Source of the DNA: Pseudomonadota bacterium
GTDB lineage: Bacteria > Pseudomonadota > Gammaproteobacteria > Acidiferrobacterales > UBA6901
Length of the DNA stretch: 64,000 nt
Assembly: GCA_021819085.1 (NCBI GenBank)
Contig: JAKASJ010000014.1
Coordinates: 1 to 64,000 of the forward strand
Direction of reading: 5' to 3'
A program made the translations under genes and the position numbers. Shown here in pieces: positions 52,459 to 63,286 of the stretch (the stretch's first letter is position 1; each line of letters opens with the position of its first letter). The notes beneath the pieces are model-generated. The model did no database searches. It saw only the letters and a list, made by a program, of their open reading frames with translations, and was not told the origin of the DNA.

Positions 52459-53198
52459 TTCCCGGCCGGCGCCCAGGACGCAAAAGACGACCGGCATTCC
52501 AGGGAACAGCGCACCGGCGTCGATGCGCAGATCTTCGCGGCTGTCCGTGCCGAGCTTTCCGCAATGCTCCCCCCGCATATCATGTACAGACGGTGAAGTT
52601 AGTCCGGGGTCATGCCCGAGATGTCTGCGCACCGCCAGGACTGGCCAAGCTGTCCCGATCTCAGGGTCGGAGACGGTGCCATAGTCAGGTCCGATAGGCA
52701 GGAAGCCGGAAATGGGAAGAACCCCCGCTGCCGCAGGAATGCCGTTCCCCCTGGGGTCCTGAGGGCGCAGCGGTGGCCGTCCGGGATGGGCGCCACGCGC
52801 AACAGCGCCCTGGCGTGTTCCGAATGCCAACCATTCGAGAAAATGCCCTCGCCGCGCCGGCATATCGAACACCCCGGGGTCCATTCCAAATTCCATCGCG
52901 TTGAACACCCCAACGCGCGCACCGGCCGGTGGGCGGATGTGTGATATGCTTCCGGAGCCGGCAGGCGGGGTTCAAGTGTGCGGCTTCATCAACGGCACCG
53001 GCTGTCCGTCGGACCCGCGGACCAGGCGCAACGGCCGGTTCCAGGCAACGTGCGCCAGGAAGCGCCCAAAGTGCCAGCCGGGTTTCCGCGTCCTGGCAGG
53101 GAACTGCAGCCGGCGCGATTTCGAATTCATGGAGCGGGTGTTCTTAACGCAGACCATCGTCGCCACCTCCTGATGGTGGCTGACGTGGCGGAGATATT

Positions 53199-54215
53199 AT
53201 GATCATTGTCATGCGCTCGGATGCCACCGAGGAGCAGGTCAAGGCGGTAGACGACAGGTTGCGCGTGCTTGAGCTCGCGGCCAACATTTCGCGTGGACAT
53301 GAGCGCACCGTTATCGGGGCGATCGGCGACGACCGCAAGGTTCAGACCGAGACCCTCGAGGCCTTGCCGGGCGTCGAGCGCGTCATACGTGTCCTCAAGC
53401 CCTACAAGATCGTGGCGCGCGAGTGGCACCGGGATGACAGCGTCATTCAGATAGGCGGCGTACCGCTGGGAGGCCGCACCGTACAGGTGATCGCCGGCCC
53501 GTGCTCGGTTGAGACCCCGGAACAGATGGATGTCTCGGCCGCCGCCGTGCGTGCCGCCGGCTGCCGGCTGATGCGCGGCGGCGCGTTCAAGCCCCGCACC
53601 AGCCCGTACACATTCCAGGGTCTCGGCGAGAAGGGGTTGGAATACCTCGTGAATGCCGCGCGCCAGCATGGACTGCCGGTTGTTACCGAGCTCATGGATG
53701 TGCGCCAGCTCGACACGTTTCTGCGCTACGGCGTGGACGTCATTCAGATCGGCACGCGCAACATGCAGAATTTCGACCTGCTGAAAGAGGTCGGTCGCGT
53801 GGACCGGCCGGTGATCCTCAAGCGCGGTATGGCGGCGACGATCAGCGAGTGGCTCATGTCGGCCGAGTACATCGCTGCGGGCGGCAACCACAAGATCATC
53901 TTCTGCGAGCGCGGGGTGCGCAGTTTCGAAACCGCTTACCGCAACATGCTGGATGTAACCGCGGTTGCGGTGCTCAAGCGCGAGACCCATCTGCCGGTGA
54001 TCATCGATCCGTCGCATGCCGGCGGCAAGGCCTGGATGGTTCCTTCCCTGGCCCGCGCTGCGGTTGCGGCCGGCGCCGACGGGCTGCTGGTGGAGATGCA
54101 CCCCTGCCCGAACGAGGCCTGGTGTGACGCCGACCAGGCGCTCACGCCGCAGGAGCTCAACACCCTGATGGGGGAATTGCGCGGGATTGCGGCGGTGCTG
54201 GGGAGGGATCTGTGA
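53199..54215 (+). CDS. aroF: 3-deoxy-7-phosphoheptulonate synthase with N-terminal ferredoxin-like domain
   Basis: VQVIAGPCSVETPEQM, RGGAFKPRTSPYTFQGLGEKGL, VIIDPSHAGGKAWMV. Confidence 0.96.
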   Translation: MIIVMRSDATEEQVKAVDDRLRVLELAANISRGHERTVIGAIGDDRKVQTETLEALPGVERVIRVLKPYKIVAREWHRDDSVIQIGGVPLGGRTVQVIAGPCSVETPEQMDVSAAAVRAAGCRLMRGGAFKPRTSPYTFQGLGEKGLEYLVNAARQHGLPVVTELMDVRQLDTFLRYGVDVIQIGTRNMQNFDLLKEVGRVDRPVILKRGMAATISEWLMSAEYIAAGGNHKIIFCERGVRSFETAYRNMLDVTAVAVLKRETHLPVIIDPSHAGGKAWMVPSLARAAVAAGADGLLVEMHPCPNEAWCDADQALTPQELNTLMGELRGIAAVLGRDL

Positions 54216-54312
54216 TACCGGATACAGCGGGACAGACACACCGGCACGGCCGTGGTCAGTGTGCCGGTGTCCTGGGCGGTGCCGTGCTGCAACCGGCGGA
54301 GCGCGTCGGTCC

Positions 54313-55179
54313 GTGATCGGGCGGCTGGCCGTCCTCGGCGTCGGCCTCATCGGCGGGTCGCTGGCGCGCGCCCTGCGCGCGGCGGGGGCGGTCGAGGAGG
54401 TCGTCGGTTACGGCCGCGGCCAGGCCAATCTCCGGAAGGCGATGGAACTTGGCGTGATCGACCGTGCGGAGTGCTCGGCTGCGCGTGCGGTGAGTGCGGC
54501 CGACATGATTGTGCTTGCGCTTCCGGTCGGATCGATGGCCGCCACGCTGAGCGAGATCGCCCCGCAGATCGGTGCCCAGACTGTGGTGACCGACGTCGGC
54601 AGCGTGAAGGGCAGCGTCGTGAGTGCGGCACGCGCGGCACTCGGTGAGCACTTCCGCCGGTTCGTGCCGGGACATCCGATCGCCGGAACCGAGCAGTCCG
54701 GCGTCGCAGCGTCCTTCGCCGAGCTGTTCCGGGACCGGCGTGTGGTGCTCACCCCGGTGGCCGAGACCGATCCCGATGCACTCGAGCGCGTGCGTTCGAT
54801 GTGGCAGGCGACCGGGGCGCAGACCGTATCGATGGAGGTCAGCCATCACGACGAGATCCTGGCCGCAACGAGCCATCTGCCGCATCTTCTGGCCTATTGC
54901 CTGGTCGATACCCTGGCGTGCATGGATGACAGCCGCGTGATTTTCGATTTTGCCGCTGGCGGGTTCCGCGATTTCACCCGCATCGCAGGGAGCGATCCGG
55001 TGATGTGGCGCGACATCTGTCTGGCAAATCGCGCTGCGATCCTGGCCGCGCTCGGGCAATACCGCAGCGACCTGGATGCACTGATGTCCGCCATAGGGCG
55101 GGACGACGGTGACTGGCTGCTGGAACTTTTTACGCGCGCCAAACGCGAGCGCGATGCGCTCAACGGCGGCCGCAGGTAG
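54313..55179 (+). CDS. tyrA: Prephenate dehydrogenase
   Basis: LAVLGVGLIGGSLARALR; VTDVGSVKG; FVPGHPIAGTEQSG; GTG start at 54313. Confidence 0.94.
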   Translation: MIGRLAVLGVGLIGGSLARALRAAGAVEEVVGYGRGQANLRKAMELGVIDRAECSAARAVSAADMIVLALPVGSMAATLSEIAPQIGAQTVVTDVGSVKGSVVSAARAALGEHFRRFVPGHPIAGTEQSGVAASFAELFRDRRVVLTPVAETDPDALERVRSMWQATGAQTVSMEVSHHDEILAATSHLPHLLAYCLVDTLACMDDSRVIFDFAAGGFRDFTRIAGSDPVMWRDICLANRAAILAALGQYRSDLDALMSAIGRDDGDWLLELFTRAKRERDALNGGRR

Positions 55180-55251
55180 GAAGCTGCGCCATGCCGTCCG
55201 GCCACAAACCCCTGCCGCCCGCGCGCCGATTCATATACTTCGAGAACCGCG

Positions 55252-56604
55252 ATGACTGCCAGACCAGAAACAGCGCAATCCCCGTTTGACTACCTGATAG
55301 AACCCGGAGGGAGGCTGAGCGGCCGCCTGCGCGTGCCCGGCGACAAGTCCATCTCCCACCGCTGCGTCATGCTTGGGGCGCTCGCCCGCGGGCAGACGCG
55401 GGTGAGCGGACTGCTGGAGGGCGAGGATGTGCTCGCCACGCTTGCCGCGTTCCGTGCCATGGGCGTGGAAGCCGCCGGTCCACGCGACGGCTCTCTGCTG
55501 ATCCGTGGTGCGGGTCTGCACGGCCTGCGTCCGCCGCCGGCGGCGCTCGACATGGGCAACTCTGGCACCGCGATGCGCCTGATGGCCGGGATTCTTTCGG
55601 GACAGGCATTTGATTCGGTACTCACGGGGGATGAATCGCTGAGCAATCGTCCGATGGGCCGGGTCGCCGAACCGCTGGCGGCGATGGGCGCTCGCATCGA
55701 GACCGCCGCCGGCGGCAAGCCACCGCTGCGGATCCACGGCGGGCAGCGGCTGTGCGGCATCGACTACCGCCTGCCGGTGCCGAGCGCCCAGGTCAAATCG
55801 GCACTGCTGCTCGCCGGCCTGTACGCCGGGGGCGTGACGTGCGTGCGTGAACCCGCGCCCACCCGGGACCACACCGAGCGCATGCTGCGGGGTTTCGGAT
55901 ACCCGGTCCAGACCGAGGGAAGCATCATCAGCCTGCGCGGCGGCGGCGCCCTGACCGCCTGCGCCATCGATGTGCCTGCGGACATTTCCTCGGCCGCGTT
56001 TTTTCTGGTAGGTGCGGCCATGACCCCCGGCTCTGATCTGGTCCTGGAGCATGTCGGTGTCAACCCAACGCGCATTGGTGTGCTGAACATTCTGCGTGCC
56101 ATGGGAGCGGCGATCGAGGTGGTCAACGAACGCATGATCGGCGGCGAGCCGGTAGCTGACCTGCGTGTGACGGGAAGCCGACTGCACGGCATCGATGTCC
56201 CGCAGGACCAGGTGCCGCTGGCGATTGATGAATTTCCGGCGCTGTTCATTGCGGCCGCCAGCGCCGAAGGCCGGACGCGGCTCGCCGGAGCGGGGGAGTT
56301 GCGGGTAAAGGAAAGCGACCGCATTTCGGTCATGGCTAAAGGACTCATGCGCCTGGGCGTGGACACGCACGAGACGCCGGATGGGATCATTATCCAGGGC
56401 GGGAAACTGGGATTTAGCCGGGAGCGGATGGAGGTCGACAGCGGCGGGGACCATCGCGTGGCCATGGCGTTTGCCATGGCTGCACTGCGCGCCGGGGGAC
56501 CGATCCGCGTGCGAGACTGCCGCAATGTTGCCACCTCGTTTCCCGGTTTCGCAGCACTGGCGAGCCGCGCCGGGCTGGCCATTCGCGCGATCGGGCCGGA
56601 CTGA
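55252..56604 (+). CDS. aroA: 3-phosphoshikimate 1-carboxyvinyltransferase
   Basis: GRLRVPGDKSISHRCVMLGALA; LDMGNSGTAMRLMAGIL. Confidence 0.98.
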   Translation: MTARPETAQSPFDYLIEPGGRLSGRLRVPGDKSISHRCVMLGALARGQTRVSGLLEGEDVLATLAAFRAMGVEAAGPRDGSLLIRGAGLHGLRPPPAALDMGNSGTAMRLMAGILSGQAFDSVLTGDESLSNRPMGRVAEPLAAMGARIETAAGGKPPLRIHGGQRLCGIDYRLPVPSAQVKSALLLAGLYAGGVTCVREPAPTRDHTERMLRGFGYPVQTEGSIISLRGGGALTACAIDVPADISSAAFFLVGAAMTPGSDLVLEHVGVNPTRIGVLNILRAMGAAIEVVNERMIGGEPVADLRVTGSRLHGIDVPQDQVPLAIDEFPALFIAAASAEGRTRLAGAGELRVKESDRISVMAKGLMRLGVDTHETPDGIIIQGGKLGFSRERMEVDSGGDHRVAMAFAMAALRAGGPIRVRDCRNVATSFPGFAALASRAGLAIRAIGPD

Positions 56605-56607
56605 GAC

Positions 56608-57300
56608 ATGAACGCGAACGCAACTGCAACCGTACCGGTCGTCGCTATCGATGGCCCTGGCGGATCCGGCAAGGGGACGGTGAGTCAGCTGTTGGCGGCG
56701 CGTCTGGCCTGGCATTACCTGGACAGCGGCGCGCTGTACCGCGCGGTCGGGCTGGCGGCGCAGGAAAAGGGGGTCAGGTTCGATGACGCCGCGGCTCTGG
56801 CCCATTTGGCGCGCGTGGCGGACATCCGCTTCGAGCCGCAGGCCAGCGGGCAGCCGCCCCGGGTCTGGCTCGACGGACGGGATGTGAGCGACGTGTTGCG
56901 CACCGAGGAGACGGGGTGCCTTGCCTCGCGGGTCGCCCAGTTTCCCGCCGTGCGCGAGGCACTGCTCGACAAGCAGCGGGATTTTCGCCGTCAGCCGGGC
57001 CTGGTTGCGGACGGGCGCGATATGGGCACGACCGTGTTTCCGGAGGCGATTCTTAAGGTGTTTCTGACCGCCAGTCCGGAGGTGCGTGCCGAAAGGCGCT
57101 ATAAACAGTTGAAGGAAAAGGGGTTAGATGTTATCCTTTCAAGGCTATTGGGGGAGATTCGTGAGCGCGATGCGCGCGATGCCGCGCGCCAGGCCTCACC
57201 GTTAAGACCCGCCGCAGATGCCGAGATACTCGACACTTCCAGCCTGAGCATTGCGCAGGCGGTGGAGTTGATCTTTCAGCGTCTTCAGCAGCGGTTGTGA
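56608..57300 (+). CDS. cmk: Cytidylate kinase
   Basis: VVAIDGPGGSGKGTVSQLLAARL; VADGRDMGTTVFPEA. Confidence 0.98.
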   Translation: MNANATATVPVVAIDGPGGSGKGTVSQLLAARLAWHYLDSGALYRAVGLAAQEKGVRFDDAAALAHLARVADIRFEPQASGQPPRVWLDGRDVSDVLRTEETGCLASRVAQFPAVREALLDKQRDFRRQPGLVADGRDMGTTVFPEAILKVFLTASPEVRAERRYKQLKEKGLDVILSRLLGEIRERDARDAARQASPLRPAADAEILDTSSLSIAQAVELIFQRLQQRL

Positions 57301-57472
57301 CGGCAGGTCCGGCGGACGGCTGCCACGAAACTCCAGAACGTTAACGTCTATCCCATGGTGCCACGCGGCCTTCCGTATCCAGATGGTGCGCCGTGATTCC
57401 ATGGACAGCGCATTGGGAGGTCACGGTTTGTGCTGCGGCCGCCCCAATTTTCAAACAGGTTAACCAACAATC

Positions 57473-59149
57473 ATGAGTGAAAGTTTCGCCGAGCTGTTCG
57501 AACAGAGTCTGACCAAGGTCCCCGTCCGTTCCGGCGGGTTGGTTACAGGCGAGGTCATGCATGTCGATAACGAGATTGTCGTCGTGGATGCCGGCCTTAA
57601 GTCCGAAGGCATGATCCCGGCCGAGCAGTTCCGCGATAGCCACGGCGAACTGAATGTGAAAGTCGGCGACATGGTCGAAGTCGTCGTCGAGAATATCGAG
57701 GACGGGTTTGGCGAAACCCGCCTTTCGCGCGAGAAGGCCTGCCGCGTCAAGGCCTGGGACATCCTGGAGAAGGCGTTCGAAGCGCAGTCGGTGGTCACCG
57801 GCGTCATCACCGACAAGGTGAAGGGCGGATTCACGGTTGCGATCGACACCATCCGGGCCTTCCTGCCCGGGTCGCTGGTGGACGTGCGCCCGGTGCGCGA
57901 CCCGAGCTATCTCGAAGGCAAGGACCTGGAGTTCAAGGTCATCAAGCTGGACCGCAAGCGCAACAACGTCGTTGTGTCGCGCCGGGCAGTGGTGGAATCG
58001 GAGATGTCGGTGGAGCGCGATGCGCTGCTGTCGAACCTCGAAGAAGGCCAGATCGTGAAGGGAGTGGTCAAGAACCTCACGGATTACGGCGCCTTTGTGG
58101 ACCTCGGCGGCATCGACGGCCTGCTGCATATCACCGATCTCGCCTGGAAACGCGTGAAGCATCCCTCGGAAGTGCTCAAGATCGGCGATGAAATCGAGGC
58201 GAAAGTGCTGCGCTTCGACCGCGAACGCAATCGCGTTTCGCTCGGACTCAAACAGCTTGGCGACGACCCCTGGGTCGATCTCTCGCGGCGCTATCCGGAA
58301 GGTACGCGCCTGTTCGGGAAAGTCACCAACATCACCGACTACGGCGCCTTTGTCGAGATCGAGGAGGGCGTGGAAGGTCTGGTGCATGTTTCGGAGATGG
58401 ACTGGACCAACAAGAACATCCATCCCACCAAGGTCGTTCAGCTGGGCGACGAGGTGGAAGTCATGGTGCTCGACATAGATTCCGAGCGCCGGCGCATCTC
58501 GCTCGGCATCAAGCAGTGTCAGCCGAATCCGTGGGAGGAATTCGCCGCCAGCCATAACAAGGGCGACAAGGTGCACGGCCAGATCAAGTCGATCACCGAC
58601 TTTGGCGTGTTCGTCGGACTTGAGGGTGGCATCGACGGTCTGATTCACCTGAGCGATCTGTCGTGGGGCCGTGCCGGAGAAGAGGCGGTTCGCGACTACA
58701 AGAAGGGCGATGATCTGGAGGCCGTGGTGCTGGCCATCGATCCGGAACGGGAGCGCATTTCGCTCGGTATCAAGCAGATGGAGGGCGATCCGTTTACGAG
58801 TTTCGTGGCCGAGCACGGCAAGGGAAGCGTCGTCAAGGGCACCGTCGGCGCAGTTGACGCCAAGGGAGCAGTGGTTAAACTTTCTGATGAGGTCGAGGGA
58901 TATCTACGGGCGTCCGAGCTTTCGCGCGACCGGATCGAGGATGCGCGCACGGTACTCAATGAAGGTGATGCCATAGAGGCCAAGATCACCACGATTGACC
59001 GCAAGAACCGCAAGATCTCGCTGTCTGTGAAGGCCAAGGATCTTGAGGAGGAGAATGAAGCGGTTCAGGAGTACACGCGCAAGTCCGGAACCGGGGGGTC
59101 GAGCCTCGCGGACAAGCTGAAAGAGAAGCTGGTCAACAAGGACAGCTAG
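57473..59149 (+). CDS. rpsA: 30S ribosomal protein S1
   Basis: Multiple S1 repeats ([51 protein letters not shown]). Confidence 0.99.
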   Translation: MSESFAELFEQSLTKVPVRSGGLVTGEVMHVDNEIVVVDAGLKSEGMIPAEQFRDSHGELNVKVGDMVEVVVENIEDGFGETRLSREKACRVKAWDILEKAFEAQSVVTGVITDKVKGGFTVAIDTIRAFLPGSLVDVRPVRDPSYLEGKDLEFKVIKLDRKRNNVVVSRRAVVESEMSVERDALLSNLEEGQIVKGVVKNLTDYGAFVDLGGIDGLLHITDLAWKRVKHPSEVLKIGDEIEAKVLRFDRERNRVSLGLKQLGDDPWVDLSRRYPEGTRLFGKVTNITDYGAFVEIEEGVEGLVHVSEMDWTNKNIHPTKVVQLGDEVEVMVLDIDSERRRISLGIKQCQPNPWEEFAASHNKGDKVHGQIKSITDFGVFVGLEGGIDGLIHLSDLSWGRAGEEAVRDYKKGDDLEAVVLAIDPERERISLGIKQMEGDPFTSFVAEHGKGSVVKGTVGAVDAKGAVVKLSDEVEGYLRASELSRDRIEDARTVLNEGDAIEAKITTIDRKNRKISLSVKAKDLEEENEAVQEYTRKSGTGGSSLADKLKEKLVNKDS

Positions 59150-59210
59150 GCGTCGTGTGATGTGCGGCTGTTGCTAGCCGGCTTTATGCACAGTCCTGAG
59201 GGTGCCAGAG

Positions 59211-59489
59211 ATGACCAAGTCGGAGTTGATCGCTGTGCTTGCGGCCAAGCAGCCGCAGCTCGAATACCGGGATGTGGAGCTTGCCGTGAAGGAGCTGCTT
59301 GAGCAGATGTCTGCGGCGCTGGCGGCGGGGGAGCGCATCGAAGTACGGGGTTTCGGGAGTTTCTCGCTGCATTACCGTCCGCCGCGGCTGGGACGCAACC
59401 CCAAGACCGGAGACTCGGTCAGGGTTCCTGACAAGCACGTGCCGCACTTCAAGCCCGGCAAGGAGTTGCGGGAGCGCGTCGATCTTTAG
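59211..59489 (+). CDS. ihfB: Integration host factor subunit beta
   Basis: [76 protein letters not shown]. Confidence 0.98.
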   Translation: MTKSELIAVLAAKQPQLEYRDVELAVKELLEQMSAALAAGERIEVRGFGSFSLHYRPPRLGRNPKTGDSVRVPDKHVPHFKPGKELRERVDL

Positions 59490-59528
59490 AGGCGGTCATC
59501 GGTCCAGTCCGGTCCGGCTTCAGGACAG

Positions 59529-59566
59529 AAAGCGGCATTGGGGTTTTCCAATGCCGCTTTTGTTTT
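59529..59566 (+). terminator. Rho-independent terminator downstream of ihfB
   Basis: Perfect 13-bp stem AAAGCGGCATTGG / CCAATGCCGCTTT, 6-nt loop GGTTTT, then T-rich tail TGTTTT. Confidence 0.92.
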
Positions 59567-59653
59567 CGGTGGCCCGCAACGGCGGTTAATCCTTTCCGGT
59601 TTTTCTTGTATTGTGTCTGCCGGATCCTTAATAGCGAGTGTGTGGAGGCAGTT

Positions 59654-59950
59654 ATGAAACGGCTGCTGTATTTCCTGCTGGGAGTCGTGACGGTTTTCAT
59701 CGGTCTGAGTTTTGCCTACAAGAATTCCGATGTGGTTGCGCTGAACTACTATTTCGGCCTGCACTGGGAAAGCCCGCTGTCCCTGATGCTCCTTGCGACT
59801 CTGGCGATCGGCATCGTCCTGGGGTTCGTAGCGAGCCTCGGCATGGTCGTGCGCATGCAGCGCCAGCTGGTGCGCGCCCGCCGCGAGATACGCGAGATCG
59901 AACAGGAAGTCATGAACCTGCGCGCGTTGCCGATCAAGGACGTGCTGTAG
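59654..59950 (+). CDS. lapA: Lipopolysaccharide assembly protein A domain protein (LapA)
   Basis: MKRLLYFLLGVVTVFIGLSFAYKNSDVVALNYYFG; upstream of lapB. Confidence 0.9.
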   Translation: MKRLLYFLLGVVTVFIGLSFAYKNSDVVALNYYFGLHWESPLSLMLLATLAIGIVLGFVASLGMVVRMQRQLVRARREIREIEQEVMNLRALPIKDVL

Positions 59951-59952
59951 GC

Positions 59953-61164
59953 ATGCAACTCGCCGCGATCGATCTGCTGTGGCTGCTGTTGCCCGTGGCG
60001 GCGGCGTCCGGCTGGTTCGTGGCGCGCCTGGATCAGAAGCATCGGTCAGGGCGTACCGCCCGGGGCCTGCCTTCGGCCTACTTCAAGGGGCTCAATTTCC
60101 TGCTCAATGAGCAGCCCGACAAGGCGATCGAGGTGTTCATCCAGATGCTCGAGGTCGACTCGGATACGGTCGAAACGCATCTCGCCCTGGGCAATCTTTT
60201 CCGGCGTCGTGGCGAGGTGGAGCGTGCCATCCGCATTCATCAGAATCTCATAGCCCGCCCCACGCTCGACAAGAACCAGCGTTCCCTGGCGCTGCTGGAA
60301 CTCGGCCAGGATTACCTCAAGGCGGGCCTGTTCGATCGAGCCGAGAACCTGTTCCTGGAGCTCGCGGAAATACGGCAGCACACCGAGCAGGCACTGCGCT
60401 TCCTGGTGCATATCTTCCAGCAGGAAAAGGAGTGGGATCAGGCGATCTCGGTAAGTCGCCGGCTCGCGCGGGCGTCGGGCCGCAGTCAGGACGAAGTGAT
60501 TGCGCAGTTTTACTGTGAACTTGCCGAGCAGGCCTTTGCCGAGGGCAACGCCGTCTCGGCGCGGCGTCTGGTGAACGATGCGTTCGGCGCCGACCGCAAT
60601 TGCGTGCGCGCAAGCATACTTCTGGGCCGTCTCGAAGTGGCGGCAGGCCGGCACCGGGAGGCGCTCAAGGCATGGAAAAGGATCGAGGAGCAGGACCCGG
60701 TTTATCTGGGCGAGGTGGCAGGCCTGATCGCTGCAAGCTATCAGGCGCTCAATGACGAAGCGGGGCTGTATGAATATTTCGACGCGGTGCGGCGCCGGCA
60801 TGGCGGCGTTGCGCTGATGCTGGCGCTTGCCGATGTGATCAGGAGCCGGGACGGCGTACAGGCTGCCGAAGAGTTCGTTACTGCCTGGCTGCGTCAGCAA
60901 CCTTCGGTTCAGGGACTGCATCGCCTTCTGGCGCTGAATCTGGTCGGGGCGGACACCACGAACCAGGCCGATCTCAATCTGCTGCAGGGCGTGATCGGCG
61001 AGTTGCTCGAGCAGCAGCAGGGTTACCTGTGCCAGGAATGCGGTTTCCGGGGCAAGACGCTGCACTGGCAGTGTCCGGGCTGCCACCGGTGGAATACGGT
61101 AAAACCGATTCCCGGACAGCCCGAGGAGCGGACGCAGGAGAGGCGGCGTGGCCAGCATATCTGA
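59953..61164 (+). CDS. lapB: LPS assembly protein LapB (YciM)
   Basis: TPR protein: [58 protein letters not shown]-terminal rubredoxin-like CQECGF...CPGCHRW. Confidence 0.95.
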   Translation: MQLAAIDLLWLLLPVAAASGWFVARLDQKHRSGRTARGLPSAYFKGLNFLLNEQPDKAIEVFIQMLEVDSDTVETHLALGNLFRRRGEVERAIRIHQNLIARPTLDKNQRSLALLELGQDYLKAGLFDRAENLFLELAEIRQHTEQALRFLVHIFQQEKEWDQAISVSRRLARASGRSQDEVIAQFYCELAEQAFAEGNAVSARRLVNDAFGADRNCVRASILLGRLEVAAGRHREALKAWKRIEEQDPVYLGEVAGLIAASYQALNDEAGLYEYFDAVRRRHGGVALMLALADVIRSRDGVQAAEEFVTAWLRQQPSVQGLHRLLALNLVGADTTNQADLNLLQGVIGELLEQQQGYLCQECGFRGKTLHWQCPGCHRWNTVKPIPGQPEERTQERRRGQHI

Positions 61165-61888
61165 CGGCATCGCCGGCCCGCTGCGCAAGGATCCGCGCAT
61201 CATAGTGGCGCTGGATTTTCCGTCCCGGGCTGATGCGCTTGCGTTCGCCGGCCGGGTCACGCCCGCACTGTGCCGACTCAAGGTGGGGCTTGAGCTGTTT
61301 GCCGCCGCGGGCCCGGGGGTTGTCGAGGAGCTTGCAGCGCGCGGATTCGATGTCTTCCTCGATCTGAAGTTTCACGACATCCCTACTACTGTGGCACGGG
61401 CGTGTGCGGCCGCCGCCCGTCTGGGTGCGTGGATGCTCAACGTACATGCGCTGGGCGGTGTCCAGATGCTTGAAGCGGCGCGCACGGCGCTGGAGGCAGG
61501 CGTGACACGCCGCCCGCTCCTGATCGGCGTGACCGTCCTCACGAGCCATGGAGCCGAAACGCTCGGGGAGATCGGGTTGCCGCCGGATCCGGCGGCCCAG
61601 GTGCTGCGACTCGCGAGGCTGGTGAAGACGGCTGGACTGGACGGGATAGTCTGTTCCGCTCGCGAGGCCGGGATCCTGCGTGTACGGTTTGGAACCGACT
61701 TCGTGCTGGTCACTCCGGGCATCCGCCCGAGCGGTGTCGCGCCCGATGACCAGCAGCGAACCATGACTCCGCTTGCGGCGCTGCGTCAGGGGGCAGATTT
61801 TCTCGTGATTGGCCGGCCCATTACCCAGGCTCCTGATCCGGTCGCGGCGCTTGAGGAAATCAATAATCAGCTGCGGGCCCCGCTTTGA
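61148..61888 (+). CDS. pyrF: Orotidine-5'-phosphate decarboxylase
   Basis: [44 protein letters not shown]. Confidence 0.97.
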   Translation: MASISDGIAGPLRKDPRIIVALDFPSRADALAFAGRVTPALCRLKVGLELFAAAGPGVVEELAARGFDVFLDLKFHDIPTTVARACAAAARLGAWMLNVHALGGVQMLEAARTALEAGVTRRPLLIGVTVLTSHGAETLGEIGLPPDPAAQVLRLARLVKTAGLDGIVCSAREAGILRVRFGTDFVLVTPGIRPSGVAPDDQQRTMTPLAALRQGADFLVIGRPITQAPDPVAALEEINNQLRAPL

Positions 61889-62060
61889 GGATTGCCTGCA
61901 TGTATTGCGACCGGATCCGGTACAGATCTGCGCCGAACCATTGGCGTCGAGGCTGCTTTGTCCGGGAGAGATTGCAGATTAACGCGGCGGATCCGGTTTC
62001 CACCGCCTGTGCGGACAGAACACCAGTCTGGGTCATCGAAAGCAGCGTGGTGGCGGTGTC

Positions 62061-62576
62061 ATGAGCGGTTCCGATACTGAGTGCTGGTTTCTCGTTTACT
62101 CCAAGCCGCGCCAGGAAGAGACGGCGAAACAGAATCTGGAGCGTCAGGGGTACACCGTATATTTGCCGCGCGGGGTCCAAAGCCGGCGGCGTGCCGGAAA
62201 GCGCGTCACGGTAGTGGATCCGCTGTTTCCGCGTTACCTCTTCGTCCGACTGAACAGACAGTCGGACAACTGGGCGCCGATCCGATCTACGATCGGGGTC
62301 GCCGCACTGGTGCGCTTCGGATTGGAGCCGGCGCGCGTGCCCGATACGCTGGTTGCCTTGCTGCGTTCGCACGAAACCGCATCCGGAGTGCACGAGTGGA
62401 CGCTTGCTCCGCTGCGCACTGGTCAGACGGTGCGGGTCGCAGAGGGCGCATTCGCGGGGTACCACGGGATCTTTCTTGCCCGCACGAGCCGCGAGCGGGT
62501 GACCGTGCTGCTCGACATCCTGGGGCGCCCGGTACGTGCGCAGCTAACGGCAGATCAGGTGGATCCGGCGGATTAG
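62061..62576 (+). CDS. rfaH: RfaH-type transcription antiterminator (NusG paralogue)
   Basis: CWFLVYSKPRQEETAKQNLERQGYTVYLP; VVDPLFPRYLFVRL; KOW-like C-terminus FAGYHGIFLARTSRERVTVLLDILG. Confidence 0.9.
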   Translation: MSGSDTECWFLVYSKPRQEETAKQNLERQGYTVYLPRGVQSRRRAGKRVTVVDPLFPRYLFVRLNRQSDNWAPIRSTIGVAALVRFGLEPARVPDTLVALLRSHETASGVHEWTLAPLRTGQTVRVAEGAFAGYHGIFLARTSRERVTVLLDILGRPVRAQLTADQVDPAD

Positions 62577-63286
62577 CCGGCACAGGAACGATCAGCCTCT
62601 GCCAGATCGGTCGGACTGCCATCTATGCGGCGGTGCCCGGCCACCAGGGACCCCTGATCGCTTCCGGCAGCACGATCACGCCGGCGGGGCAGGTCTGACT
62701 GCAGTGACCCAAGACAGAAACGTCCATTACTGCGCCCGGGCGAACCCAGCGGGCGGCGACCTGGGCCAGTTCACTTAGGGCAATGTGACCCTCATGAACT
62801 CGCGCACCCGCGCCCAAATGGAGGCGAGATTTAATTGATAGGTAGTTCCTCCGCTGTTTTTAGCAGGCGCCCGGTTATATCGACACGGTAGATCAGGCCG
62901 CAGCCCTTGACGATAGCTGACTAGGTATTCGACACTGTATAGTAAGATGGCGCCCGTGGCGCAGCAAGGGGCGTGCATACCTGCCAGAATGCAGGTTCTA
63001 CGTGTTGCTTCCGCGCTTTCATTCTGTTCCAGCGCACCTGCGACCCACGGTGAGCCGCTTGCTGATGAATGGTACGGCGACCAAGCCTCGATCGCGAAAC
63101 TTGAGCGACGCGCGAATGGGCGTCTCGTGTTTCTGTATTGATGTCCATGTGAAGGTTGCGCGAAACGGTGGTGCGTTTTCCGCAGAGTGCCGTGTGCATC
63201 AGGCAGTTTGAAGAAATGAGGAGCGCCGGAGCCACGCGGACTGAGCGTTTCGGAAGTCTACCGGGGGGTTCGGCGGACAAGCCATC

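Noticed and set aside
57341-58816. 491-aa minus-strand ORF opposite rpsA
   Set aside because: Antisense to a highly conserved gene with strong codon bias; no recognisable domain.
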